Shown piece after piece: positions 29,201 through 41,800 of a stretch of DNA of 64,000 nt. The stretch comes from Aquila chrysaetos chrysaetos (taxonomy: Eukaryota; Chordata; Aves; Accipitriformes; Accipitridae). Where the stretch lies: positions 44,744,120 to 44,808,119 of the forward strand of contig NC_044006.1 in assembly GCF_900496995.4 (NCBI RefSeq), written 5' to 3'. Each line of letters starts with the position of its first letter. Positions within the stretch are counted from its first letter, which is position 1. Both the position numbers and the translations under genes were made by a program. The notes under the pieces are model-generated. The model made no database searches. It was given only the letters and a program-made list of their open reading frames with translations, and had not been told where the DNA came from.

Positions 29201-31879
29201 GCTGAATTGGATTCAATGGCCTGAATTCTGATTTAATGCTATAGGCCCAGTTCTTATTCACAATAAAGATCTTTACAATGTTGTTTTAGAGATGCATGGA
29301 ATTAGGGAATAAAGAAATTCAACCACTTTAACAGTATGTATTCAGCTACGAATGCATGCTCAAAAGTGTTACATAGAACTGGTCATTTCCAATGGAGAGG
29401 CTATCACCTTCTCAGCGTCTCTCCTTTTGGTCATCAGAGGTGTGTAAGAGGGAGTTAGTATAAACAAATCTTTGTAGTCTGATTTCTATTTCTTCATTGC
29501 CAGTACTATGTTATTCAATTACCCTTCATCCCACTGCATGACTAGAATTTTTTTGTCATGAACCATTTTTAAAGTCTCCAATGATAAAAAAGAGAAAAAA
29601 AAAATTCCTTCAAAGAAGTCAAGAAGAGTAAGATTGATGACTTTTGTTCATGAATCCAACATTTTAAATTAAAAAATCCAATGCCCTCATGACTCTAGTT
29701 AATTGTACTTTGGAGATGGGATTTCAGTATTTAACTTTCTGCAGTCATAATGAAAACTTGCCTGTACATTGAATGATTTTTTATTTTTTTCCCCTAGTAT
29801 TTCGTCATAATCTTTTTGTTATGGGAATCACAAATACGGGAAACGTTTCAAAACTAGCCAGTTGAGACAGAAAGCAGTTAAATAACTCTGGAAAAGAGTG
29901 CCTTAATGCTGCAAAGATGTAAGCATGTGCTGAAATGTATGCATGAATAGTCCCGTGTGTAAAGTTAATTGCCTAGATCAGCACATAATGATGATGCAGC
30001 ACCATAGTACAAATAAACTAAAGTGATTACATGGACAAAGACTGTATCTTTTCATTTTAAAAAGATAATGATTAGAATATTACATTTCCTTCCTGTCTTT
30101 ATTTGAAAGGGTGCAAACCAGAGATAACTCACGCAGCTCCTCCTGGGCAGTCTTATTTACTCTGACTGAGGTCTTGCTTAGCTCTTCACCTCTCTGCAGC
30201 CTGCAGATTAGAAAGCAGGCACCCAGAGCACTTCCTCTCCTGCCATTGGACTCCAGTTTTATATCCCTGTTTTAATAACTGTCGCATGAAGTGATCTCCA
30301 TCTAGGACACACTTTTCACAAGGTCTTTTTCCCACCGTCTTTCTGATAGCTTATTATGACTGAAGTGGAAATGTTACATAAAACAAGCTGTTTATGGAAA
30401 TCTTATTTCTGTCACATGAGCTCTACCCTGATATGACAGGCGCTCTATCTGGCTGCAAGTATTAAATATATTAATTATATCTGTCATTATGCAATTCCCC
30501 TTTTACCACCACTGGTTTTTATACTCCTGATAAAATATACTCCGAGCAGTAAAATCATTGCACCTTAGCACACTTTAACATTTATAACAATCTGACATAA
30601 TAAGGATACTGTCATTGCAGAAACACCTTCCTACACCCATGTGGGTACTTGAAAAATCTGTGCTTTCTCCATCCTCCTACATAAATATAGTAGCTTAGGA
30701 ACTTTTCTGCTGTGCCTTGATTTTTAATGATAAGAGATGTCAGGTACCATTTAAAACATAAGAGATGAAAAGGGGACAATTCAGCTTTCCTTCAGATGTA
30801 GTCACCTGTTCTGCTTCTGTGAAGTGGGAAAAGTGTGAGAAAATATGAAACAGATGAAGTTTTAAACTAGAAAGCATTAAGATCCTATCTCAGGACCCCT
30901 TTCTCCCACTCCTGGATACCTAAAGAACATAAACAGCTTAAGGTGACAGACTTTGATGCCAGTCTAACTCCACTCACAGCAATTAAGTATGCAAGACTTC
31001 TACAAATGAGATCTAAACTCTGGCCTGTAATGGTGGACCTAATCTTCTCAAGCGTATGTAATAACTACGTATAGCTTGTTCTCTTGCACTTTAGCAAGTG
31101 CTTATGACAGTGGTTCTATGGCTGTCTTCTCAAAACACAAGACACAGGTTTTGGAGCCCAAAGAAAAATTTCAGTCAGGACCTTGCTAATCTTATGCTCT
31201 TGCCTCCAAATTGCACCATCAAAATAATGGCTCAGTCTAGACTGCGCTTTGGGATTCTGACGCCTGAGTGTAGTAGGATTTCTACACAGGTTAAGAATTC
31301 TAGATTTTTGCATACAAGGAAAAATTCCATATATGTTTTGTTTAGAATAAAAAAAATTAGCATGTATATAGAGAAAATTAGCTAAATCCTGGAGGATGCT
31401 GACGATTTTGAATCATGAACTAGATTTGGGGTATGTAATTGTGTAAGCAGCACTTTTGCCTTGTTGTTAAGGTCCGTTCAAAGGTTGGTGATCCATATTT
31501 AGGAGAGCCGAGGTGCTAGGTTGAGTGTTGGAGTGTTACCATGTTGTGTGCCACATCCGGGTTGTAAAACTGCAGTCCGAGTGGCGAAGCATTCCCTGTA
31601 TCTGAGCCACAGGAATAAAGATTGATACCAAGCAATCCAGTACGGCTCAAGTAGCAGCTCTGGATCTCTTGTTATGTTTTGCTCTGCTGCTCATTTGCTT
31701 TAGGACTGACACAGTTCTGGCCGTTGTCAGAGTGACAGGAATGGCTACGACTGTTTTGGAAGAGACCAGAGAGTTTTGCAGTGGTGAGACATGATGGACT
31801 CCAGCCCTTTTACTACTACAAGAGGAAGACGGACTTCCTCCTGAATTTTGACGGCAGCACCTGGGAGGGGGGAGGCCTG
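20282..31879. other. Long intergenic stretch upstream of TMEM196, no gene seen
   Basis: This is 11.6 kb of AT-rich DNA. In mammals MACC1 lies upstream of TMEM196, but I see no MACC1-like exon. An AAGCATGTGCT-type ancient repeat motif occurs near 29925. The segment 31480-31640, with an AATAAA near 31614, has no recognised identity. Confidence 0.55.
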
Positions 31880-32163
31880 CGCACACCCCATCAAGGGGGC
31901 TCGCCTTTTAGGGAAGCGTTGCGCGGCGGCAGCCCGCGGCTGGCACCGCCAGGGCTCTCCGCGTCCTGCCGCCGGCCCGGTCGGGCGCGGGACGGAGGAG
32001 GTGTTCGAGCCGGGGTGCCGGGGGGAGGACCGGGGGAAGGTGCCGTGCCTTGTGGCCCTGGGGCGGGGCTGCCGTAGCGCCTCGCCTGTGCATTGGGTCT
32101 AGATTCATACATAAATATAGCCGGGGTGGGCTCGCCACACTCCTCTCCCCCCCAGGAAGAGAC

Positions 32164-32204
32164 GGGGGGGGGGGGGGGGGGGGGAGAGAAATAAGAGGGG
32201 GGGG
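32164..32204 (+). repeat. G21 and G8 tracts in the TMEM196 promoter
   Basis: There are 21 consecutive G at 32164-32184, then AGAGAAATAAGA-type spacer and eight G at 32197-32204. The tract can form G-quadruplexes and is also a likely site of length variation or assembly error. Confidence 0.9.
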
Positions 32205-32633
32205 TGGATAAAAAAAGAAAAAAAAAATCCCAGTGAGGTCATTTCAATGAGAGCGCAGGAGGCGATCAGACAAGGTCGACTTTTCCGGCGGAGGCGCAGC
32301 CCCTGAGGAGCGTGCTGCTGCATACCGACCGCCGCGCTGCCCAGCCGGCCGGCAGCGGCGCCCTGTCCCCGCCGCCGGGCCGGCACCTTGGAGAGCTCCG
32401 CGGCGCCGGGGCCGCGCTCGCTGCCGGCGCGGCGCTGCGAGGCTCGGCGGCTGCGCGGCGCGGCGCGGCGCTGCGCGGCGTTCGCGGCGGGGGCCCGGCG
32501 GCGCCGGGGCCGCCCCGCCGCCCCTGGGCAGCGCCCGCCGGCCGCGGATGCGGCGCTCCGCCCCGGCTGCCGGCGAAGGAAGAAAAGTTTGGGGGGCGAC
32601 TTAGGGCCGCGGGAGCGCCGGAGGAGAAGGAGG

Positions 32634-32654
32634 ATGCGCGGTTTCCCCGGCTGA
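32634..32654 (+). promoter_or_regulatory. Upstream ORF 1 in the TMEM196 5' UTR
   Basis: This is an ATG followed by five codons and TGA (MRGFPG), ending 27 bp before the main ATG. It counts as a uORF only if transcription starts upstream of it, which is likely given the CpG island. Confidence 0.45.
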
Positions 32655-32667
32655 GCGGGAAGGAAGG

Positions 32668-32739
32668 ATGACCGAGGGAGGATGTGCACCAGCAGCCAGA
32701 TCATCGGGAGCCTCCTGGTGCTCTCCGTGCTGGAGATAG
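32668..32739 (+). promoter_or_regulatory. Upstream ORF 2, overlapping the TMEM196 start
   Basis: This ATG lies 14 bp upstream of the main ATG in another frame, with A at -3 and A at +4. It reads 23 codons and stops with TAG at 32737-32739, inside exon 1. An overlapping uORF of this kind would lower translation from the main ATG unless it is skipped by leaky scanning. Confidence 0.45.
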
Positions 32740-32846
32740 GGTTAGGGGTGTCCAGCGTGGCCGTGGGGGCGGTCAGTTTCAGCCTGGTCCTCACAGAGCA
32801 TAAACCTCAGCTGGGAGACTCTTCTCCGGTATGGAGCGGGGTGTGT
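32682..32846 (+). CDS. TMEM196: TMEM196 coding exon 1 (residues 1-55)
   Basis: The start ATG at 32682 has A at -3, and the peptide begins [12 protein letters not shown], as expected for the family. The exon encodes the first membrane segment (about residues 7-36) and most of the first, probably extracellular, loop ([13 protein letters not shown]). It ends with the codon TGT (C55) followed by the donor gtacgt at 32847. A GT two bases earlier also exists, but using it would break the frame into exon 2. The exon lies inside the CpG island and is far richer in G+C than the other exons. Confidence 0.95.
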
Positions 32847-35800
32847 GTACGTTAGCCATTTCACTCTCTCTTTAACTCTTTATGGTGATGATCAGACCGT
32901 GTGAAGGCATACCCTTCCCTTCCCTTCCCTTCCCTTCCCTTCCCTTCCCTTCCCTTCCCTTCCCTTCCCTTCCCTTCCCTTCCTTTCCCTTCCCTTCCCT
33001 TCCCTTCCCTTCCCTTCCGCGTGTGCATGCTGCGCCGAGAGCCTCGCCGGGTCCATTTCCAATGTGCATGGGGTACGGTCGGCATACGCGTGGGGCGAGG
33101 GGGGAGGCACGGAGGGGAGAGATGTATGTGTGTGTTGCAGGGGGAGACCCCTTCTTTCTCAGTCCTTTTCATTTTTCAATTTTGCTGTGAACAATTGAAC
33201 TTTCTGCAAACCCATTCTCACACCTGGGAAAGCCCGATGCCTCGAGTGGCACACGGGCCATAGCTTACAATCTTTAAATTGACTGTGAGTTTTGCTTTTA
33301 AAAAAGAACAGCCCTGTCCCTTATGGCGAGACTGTCAAAAGGTGTTTTAAAATAACGTCAAGGGTACAACAGCTGAGTTCTGAGCTTTTGGAGGAAAAAG
33401 AGAAAGAGGAAATGGGAAGGAAAATGAAAGATATGTTCTCATGATTGGGGCACCCCGAGCTTCTTGTAAAATGAACAAAAAAATCAAACACCAATAATGG
33501 GTTAATAGAAGCAGCATGTTCATATCACAGAGCATTTCTCACTTCTCAAAAACCTTTCTTATTTTTTCAGTTTGAGATATGCATGTTTCTAGGAAGAATT
33601 TTCCTCCAAATGGTTATTTATATTTATGAAACAAAGAGTAGGAAATATTGAGTATTCAGCCTAAACATGAGTGGGCATTTTTGAACTCCAAAGCTGGTTT
33701 TCGCCAGCTTGGATTGTACAGCAGTATTTCTAAAAGGATTGTTTGCTTTGCTTGAGATAAGATGATAAATGCAAAACACTCTTGGTTATTCATCAGCGTA
33801 ATCTCCTGTAATTTATAGATTCATTCTGACAAAGTGCTTTGTGTAATATTCCCACTGTCAATAATTTTTAATTATCGACAACAGTCATAAATATTTTTGG
33901 CAGTATATAAACACACACATAATTCTGCACTGCAGAACAGGTAGGTGAGAAATGAGAATGAAGACCAGATAAGATAAGGCAGTGGCCAACAGGTAATGAT
34001 ATAATCAAAATCACTTCAAAGAGGGAGGTTTCTGATCATTGCTGATGAAGAAAAAAGATTACTCAAAAACATGTGTCTATCTGAAGATTTAATGACAGAG
34101 GGCAATATTCTGGGTTTCACTGAAGCCAAAGAGTTTTGGCCAGTCAGTGAGATCAGTATTTTATGCAGTGATTGCATTTTGTGACAATGCTATCACAGCT
34201 GATACCATTTCATGACAATGCACATTTCCTGCACAACTGCCTCATTCATTTTTATGGTTTCTGTTACCCCAGAGTTTGTACTAGCCATAGATTAAGATCT
34301 TCTTGTTGGCTCAAAGGACCTACAATCAAAGCAAGAGACAGATGTAGGATAAAAGGACGTAAGGGAGTATAAAGAAACAACAGACCAAAATTGATTGGTA
34401 TAACAGGTGGTTGCATTAACACAGCAGCAGTCTGGCTGATTTCAAGCTGTTCGTAGGTAGAGTTTGAGAGAGGAATAAGGCAGAGGACAATGAAGTGATT
34501 TTGCAGATGTTTATAGGAAATTCTTCCCATACATGGGTGCAGAGGCATCGAAAGGAACCCCAAGGGACTTGTTTGAAAATGTAACAAGTAGGTGAAGGAT
34601 GCCCACAACCAAAGCCAGAAGAGACAGGCATCAGCTGCTAGGAACTGAGCAAACAACTGCAGGTTGGGTAGGCAGAGAGAGGCCACAAAGAAACTGTAAA
34701 GTGGAAGCAAACAGCTTATGCTTCATGTAGTAGAGGAAAGGAGAAATCACAGAGGTATGCAGGGTGGGGTGACATGGTTATAAAGGCTTACTTCCTTTGC
34801 TTTGAACTAAAGATCTTTGGTCTAAATTGTCACCATTATGGCACCCCTCTCTGTACCACTCCAGCCGTTCAAATGTGTCATAGGTTGTGTTCTTCTGACT
34901 AGAGGACTAGCAGGTGAGACAGGACAAGAAAGCGGCCAGAGATCTACTGTCCTCCAGGGATGCTTAGGGCCATGGGTAACTAGGTCCAAATTAAAACAAC
35001 TGGAGAAAGGTTTGTTTGCACAATCCTCAGAATTGTCCTGCTGCAGAAATGGCATAAGATGCCTTTCTGCTCACTGGATCTTACGCTGAGCTCATGTTGC
35101 CTGTATTAAAGAATTTGTCTTGCATAAAATTTGTTATTCTTTTTTTTCCAATTCACACTCTTGAATCAAGGTTTCCCTTTGAGAAATGAACATTAAGGAC
35201 AAGAAAGGGACATTAAAGGAAAAACTAATACTTTGACACATTAGGATGCAAAACACTGGAGTTAAGTTGAACAGTGTCATGTCTCCTGCTGTAATTTACC
35301 TGGAAATATACTGAAAGCTTTTGACCCTGTTCTATCCTTTTATGTGGGTGGAACTCAGCAGAGGCTCAAGTTCATAAGGAAGTAGATGAAGATAGCATCA
35401 CCATGGAAACCCTAACCTGAATTCCTAAAATTTGGGCATCTTAACATCATGCACATTCTATCTCCTATACTCGCCTCCCTATGATGCTTTGCATTTGATG
35501 CACATTAGCTTTCTTCTTAAAAGAGTTGTTCTTACTGTTCACTGTCTCCATTCAGCCAGATAATTTACTAACGTACCTAACTTTAAGCATGTGAATCCCA
35601 CCCATAGGATGAGAAGTACAAGTGAAGTTAAGCATGGGCTGAAGTGCTCTGATCGTTGCATGCCCTGCATTATGTATAAGCAAGCCAGGGAAAGTGGAGT
35701 AGACAAGAATGAAGAAATGGAAAGCCTAGATAATGTCTGCATCAAAAATGCATGGAAATGAGAAAACAGTTTCTAAATTTGTTCTCATTGGAGTTGAGCT

Positions 35801-38800
35801 GGATTAAGATAGTGAGAGTTGTTTAAAAAGTAGCCAAAAGAAAACAACTGAAGGTGTGACTGACTTCTCAAATTATCTGGAGCATGTTCAGATGACTATC
35901 CAATTTATTTTACATCATATCCATGGCTGCTAAATTAAATAAATAAATAAATAAATAAAAGGCAGTCAGGAATCTAAGGTGAACGTGTTGTTGATTTCTG
36001 GATTTTCTTTCTGTTTGTTGTGACTGTATTGGTATAATCTACTCCACAGGCTGTACTCAGTGTCACCCAGATTTCTTTTTTCCAGAAATTGAGATATATT
36101 TCTGAAATCCACCATTCCAGTTCAGTTATATGACGTACTATAGAAATGATCCAACCAATGAGCATGCTGAACCACTAACACTAACATAGCAAGAATGACA
36201 ACATCCATAGCAAAGGCTTTTGCACAAACAAAAAAAAAATCAGAAGATAATAATTCAAAAAGTACTCAGAGATATTTTTTAAATGGTCACATACTTTCCC
36301 ATCTATATTTAGAACATAATGGTTGCATCACTATGAGTAGTGACTATATATTCACACACACACACACACGTATATGGCTCTAATTCTCATTTATTCTGTA
36401 GTGATGAATAAATTCTTGCTATAAATGAGATCCTCTCAGAGAGAGAGAGAATGAGAGACAAAAGCCACATCTTTAGTCAAATATGCCATCTATCTTCATA
36501 TGCAAGAGAGATACCTGATGATTCACTTACAGCTATGCCTCTCAAGATTAATAGTTTTTTCCCTTACAAAGACAAATATCTAAATGTATTTCAGAGAGAT
36601 ACATTCTCTGGATGTTGGTTGGTCTGTCTGTCTGTCTGTAGGGGCAGAATTATTTCCATGATTTGTGATTTTAGCACAGTGGTAGTCTTCCTGCATATTA
36701 AAAATCTGCATTTATAGTTTGGCTACAGAAATTTGCTCCAAGTTAGCACTTGAAATATTTCATTTCAGTGACTTCTTTTTACCCATGATCTGAAGGAAAA
36801 GAAAAAGGGTCAGTCAGTGTGGAACTCTCCCAGAGCAAGAACATCATTTTAGACTGTTAAATCAATGTTGGTGGCCTAAAATTTTAAAACATTAGATTTT
36901 ACATCTAGTTTTTACTGCTGCCAAGTTTCCTTTGGAAAGAACAGTCAAACTATTTTTTTTTTTTTCAAAAGAACACTAAAAAATTCACATTATTGTTTAG
37001 CATGCAGACAAAATGCAGATGTGATCCTACTTTATTTTAACATGTGCATTGCATTTTCATCAAACTGACCATATTTATGGCTGGCTCCTGCTCCTGATGA
37101 AACGGATTGCAGCACTGTCAGTGAGCTCAGTGGAAGCTGGAGGGAGTTCTGTACCTATAGATGAGGGAAGGTGTACGAAACGTGGGACCTTCTTGCCTTG
37201 CATGGAACCAGGACTATTCACACCAGCTGAGAAGTCTTTCACTAGGTTTTCTTTATCATTCAGACCCTCCAGAAGTATGTTCTGTACCTATGGATGAGGG
37301 AGGATGTACCAAGCCTGGGAGCTTCTTGCCTTGCGTGGAAACAGAACAATTCACTCCAGCTGAGAAGTCTTTCAGTAGTTTTTTTTATCATTCAGACAGT
37401 CCAGAAGCATAAACCAATCTGGAAGATGGTCTGTCCAAGGGGACTTGTAGATCCTGGGTTGTATTTAAGAGGATCTGTTGAATATAGACTGACTTAAACA
37501 TATGCTTAAATGTTTTGCTAAGTCTTTAGTTCACCTGCAGGGAATAATCTTTAATTTATTACTTCAGAGACCCACTTCTAAATTTCCTTGCGTGTTTCTA
37601 AAAACTATTACCTATTTTTAAAGCACCTCTGCAGGCCTAGAACCCAATGAATGGAAACACTAATCACAGGGACTGGGATAGAATTAAAACTGCTTGAATA
37701 TGGCTTGAATCAGTGGGAATTGTAGCAGCACCTGAGCTGAAATGACCAAACAGCACACTGCCACCTCAAGGTATTAGCTCAGATTAGACACATTTTAATA
37801 CTATGTCTCACTTCAAATAGCAAAGCCCCTCCGCTCAGCATGACAGATTTGGTGGGACACAGGGTTAGGTTGTGGCAATGCTGTTACTTCTGGTTCTGCA
37901 TCTGGATGACTTGTAGCCAGCTAGACATTCCTCTCCCCGCAACCCCTTGCATGGGACACCACCACCATTAGAAGTTTCCATCCCCCTTTTGCAAAGTTTA
38001 TTGTGTTTCTCTATGGAGGTAACAGGCAAACCTACCACCTAGGCTCGCATTTTTTTTGCCCATTGTAATTTTTTTCTAGTTTGATGCCTTTGTTTTCATG
38101 AGTGGATTCTGTGCCCTTTATGGCTGCACTAAGAAAACTTAATCCTTGTCCTGAAATACTGCTTTGAAGAAGAGTTACAATTAGAGGTACCTTGTCTGCT
38201 CAGTTCATCCATTAGGGATTTCAGCTTTTTTTCTCATTTGGATGGAGTTGAAGCAATGAGATTATAAAATACAATGGTCCTTTCTAGACATTACTAATTT
38301 CACATTTCTGGGTATTCTTATGGCAGTCACATGTTTATACAGTTTTAGTGTAAAACAGATTTTGTGGTTTACCACCTGAAAAGAGTAGACCGAAGGGAAG
38401 CTGTTGATTCTGTCTTGATGGTTTATTCTTCCAAGTAGAGGATTATTTGAATAGGTATGATATGCTTGCATTTTCACTGTGTTGTATTCAAATTTGGAAT
38501 AATTTCCCTTCCTCTATTTCATCAGATACATATGGATGACCCAGAACATGGGAGGGCTTTCCACAGAGTGTGTGTAGTTTAGGCTGCTTCTTTGTCACAA
38601 ACAATAACTAGGGATCAAGCAGTCCTTATATTCAACAGGTTTTCTCCACGATCTTCTTCAGCCTCTCTCCAGAAAGATTTTTCCATAGATAGTTTTCATT
38701 TTCTCAATGGAATTACACTCACTATTGTTTTTGCCTCCTCAAAACAGAAGAAAGAAAGGTTTCTTAGCTTCAATATATAAAATAAAAATAGTTCCTTTTC

Positions 38801-41800
38801 TTCTGCATGATGGAAACCAACAAATCTTTGGCTCTCTGCAGATACAACTAAAACTGAATCTTTTTTTTCAGACTACCAGTAAGAAAGCCCCCTTTTTCCA
38901 GGAGAAAGTGAAAGAGGCCAAGTCTTTTGTTCCAGGAAATATGAAATAGGGATAGATCCAAACCACAGAACTTGAATCTAAATTGAGATTTCAGTCTTCT
39001 TACCAAAATTTCTGGGTGTTTGGATCTGAGGTTTTCGTTTCAAGCCCATATTTAATATAAAGTAAATTAAAGCAGGCTCAAAATAAACATTCTCCTTTTC
39101 TGGGAGGTCTTTGGTTCTTTATTCCAAAGTTCAACAGACCAAAAGAGAGATTTTCAAATATGCATATTGAACATAAGCAGGCACGGCTGCAGGGTGAATA
39201 GCAAAGTCTCCACAGACAAATAGACACTACTGCATCACCTTGCAATGACACTAGTGTTATCAGAGGGACTCTGACTCTGCTAGGTCCCTGGCAAATCTTC
39301 ACTGAGAGGGGGACTGAGGCACCCACAGCCTACTGAGTCACTAAGTAGCTTTTGTGCTTTATAGTACCTTTCTTTGGACTTTTTATCAATCACCCAAGAG
39401 CGGTTCTGCCCCTATCTATCGTTGGATGATACATTCAATCCCTGCCTCCTCTGCTAGTCTTGACATGAAACATCATGTATCATAGGAGGTATGAATAAGT
39501 CTGCAACCAAAAGTAACCCCAGAAGCACTGGGAATTGGTTGGAAGTAGTGATCTATGTAGGTTTTTAAGTAAGATTTTGGATCTTTCAGCCTTTTATGAT
39601 TTTTCTGATGAATAATATTTAAAACAAAAGTCCAACAGTGAAACATCTGTTTCAACAAGTCCCAGCTGAAGGTCCTTCTCTAGCTCCCAGGGCATTTTGG
39701 AGGGCTTATTAATTTAGCTTATCCTCCATGAAATGTTTTAGCCTTATTCTCAGCATGAACTGTGAACACTTCAACAATTGATCATTCCTTATAAGGAGCT
39801 TATCTTCAACAATACATTTCTTTTCCACTCCTGATTTATTGTATTTTCAGTGTAAGTGTGTTAACCTTAACTTACTTCAGGTTTGACATGGTTAGAAAAT
39901 GTAACTACATTTAAAGAGTCCAAGAGGTTGCTAAAAATCGACTGAGGATAATCAATGATTAAGTAGAAAGGAGCAAGTCCTCACCATGACAGTATTAGTT
40001 AGTCATGAGTAAACTGTAGTCCAGAGTAGCTCAACAGTTACAAGCCAAGTTTAACTGGTATGATATAGTGACATGAAGATGAAGTCTTTCAGGGTAGCCA
40101 GGAATAGACAGAGAGTGGCAAGACAACACAGCCCCTGGTGGCTGTATTCCAGTTGGCAGTATGATAAAATAGAATAGTTCAAAATTAAAAGACAAACAGG
40201 AACAAACATAGGAAATTCCTTTTGAGTCTGATTTGTACTCACATCCTTTTTCTGGTACAAAGAGCTAGTGTAGTTTCTCCCATCTACTTTTCGCTACTGC
40301 TGATCACAACACTGAGACATCAAAAATTTTACAGGAAATTACTATAGCATCAACAAAAAAAATTCCCGAGTCCCTAGCTATTCTATCAAAAAAGCAATGA
40401 TCAGAATCAATCACATAATGTCCCACTAACTTCCTAACCTTTCTAGAGATCTCCACATTGAGAAGCCTGGCTAAGGCAACTCTGCATGAGCAGTGTTCCT
40501 GAGCCCCAGGTATTGTTAATATTCTCTCTGTAAAGCAGGTTTCCACTGCTTCCAGTGAATCAGAAGCCTCTGTAGCCTCAGAAGAGAGTGGTAAACTTGG
40601 CTGATCATTTTCAAAGCTTTGCACGAAGTTTAATTGCCTGACACTGTGGCTCAAATTCATCCATTAGTTTTAATAGCAAAATGCCTGCTGTCATAAATAA
40701 ATAACCATACTGGGTTTTGGGCAAGCCTTTTCTCTGTGAATGTAACACACTGACATCTAAAAAAACCACCCAAATAATATTAATCCTTTGCTACTGTCCA
40801 AGTGCTTTTCTTCCAAGGTTTTTAACATGTTCAGGCACACTAGTGCATTCAGCTTCACCACTTGTTTGTCTCATAGTCACACAGATTATAAAACTTTGGC
40901 ATGACCTTCTCAAGCTAACACAGAAGAACATGGAAGAACCAGGAATACCCAACTCCTCTGAGTTAGAATAGAATAGAATAGAACAGAATAGAATAATTTC
41001 AGTTAGTTTTCTGTTGAGTTCTTTAACTACAGGACACCTTATTCCTTGCATATATGTATAAATATTGTAGATGTACAGAGAGAGAAAATACATACAGAGT
41101 ACATACACAGACCCTGACACAATACAATATTATCATAGAATCATAGAATATCTCAAGTTGGAAGGGACCCATAAGGATCATTGAGTCCAACTCCCTGCTC
41201 CTCGCAGGACTACTTAAAAATAAACCATATGACTAAGAGCATCACCCAGACGCTCCTTGAACTCTGACAGGCTTGGTGCTATGACCACTTCCCTGGGGAG
41301 GCTGTTCCAGTGACCAACCACCCTCTCGGAAAGAATCTTTTCTTAATGTCTAATCTGAACTTCCCCTGACGCAGCTTCATACCATTTCCATGTGTCCTAT
41401 CACTGGTCACCAGAGAGAGGAGATCTGCACCTCCCCCTCCACTGCCCTCCTTGAGGAAGTTGTAGGCTGCGATGAGGTCACCCCTCAGCCTTCTCTTCTC
41501 CAAGCTGAACAAACCAAGTGACCTCAGCCACTCCTCGTACGTCTTGCCCTTGAGACCTTTCACCACCTTGGTCACCTTCCTCTGGACACACTCTAACAGT
41601 TTGATGTCCTTCTTATATTGAGGCACCCAAAACTGCACACAGTACTTTAGGTGGGGCTGGAGTAGTGCAGTGTAGAGTGGGACAATCACCTCCCTCAACC
41701 GGCTAGCTATGCTGTGCTTGATGCACCCCAGGACATGGTTGGCCCTTTTGGCTGCCAGGGCACACTGTTGACTCATATTCAACTTGCTATCAAGCCAGAC

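Larger units (their letters stand above)
31880..32870 (+). promoter_or_regulatory. TMEM196: CpG-island promoter and 5' UTR region of TMEM196
   Basis: G+C and CpG density rise sharply from about 31880 and fall just after exon 1, in contrast to the AT-rich surroundings. GC-box-like GGGGCGGGG occurs near 32060, and a TATA-like ATAAATATA lies at 32111-32119. The start site is not determined. The position just upstream of the TMEM196 ATG makes this its promoter. The long open frames on both strands here (for example 32105-32794 minus) are a by-product of high G+C and are not genes. Human TMEM196 is reported to be silenced by promoter methylation, which fits a CpG-island promoter. Confidence 0.85.

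Noticed and set aside
1..31879. Searched for MACC1 exons, expected upstream by synteny
   Set aside because: No long coding exon is present; the open frames are all short and unrecognised.
32105..32794. 229-codon minus-strand open frame and several + strand frames over the CpG island
   Set aside because: High G+C removes stop codons. The frames run antisense through the TMEM196 promoter and exon 1, are Ala/Arg/Pro-rich and have no domain.
32861..33263. Frames with repeated GREGK or PFPSL peptides
   Set aside because: Direct translation of the (CCCTT)n microsatellite.
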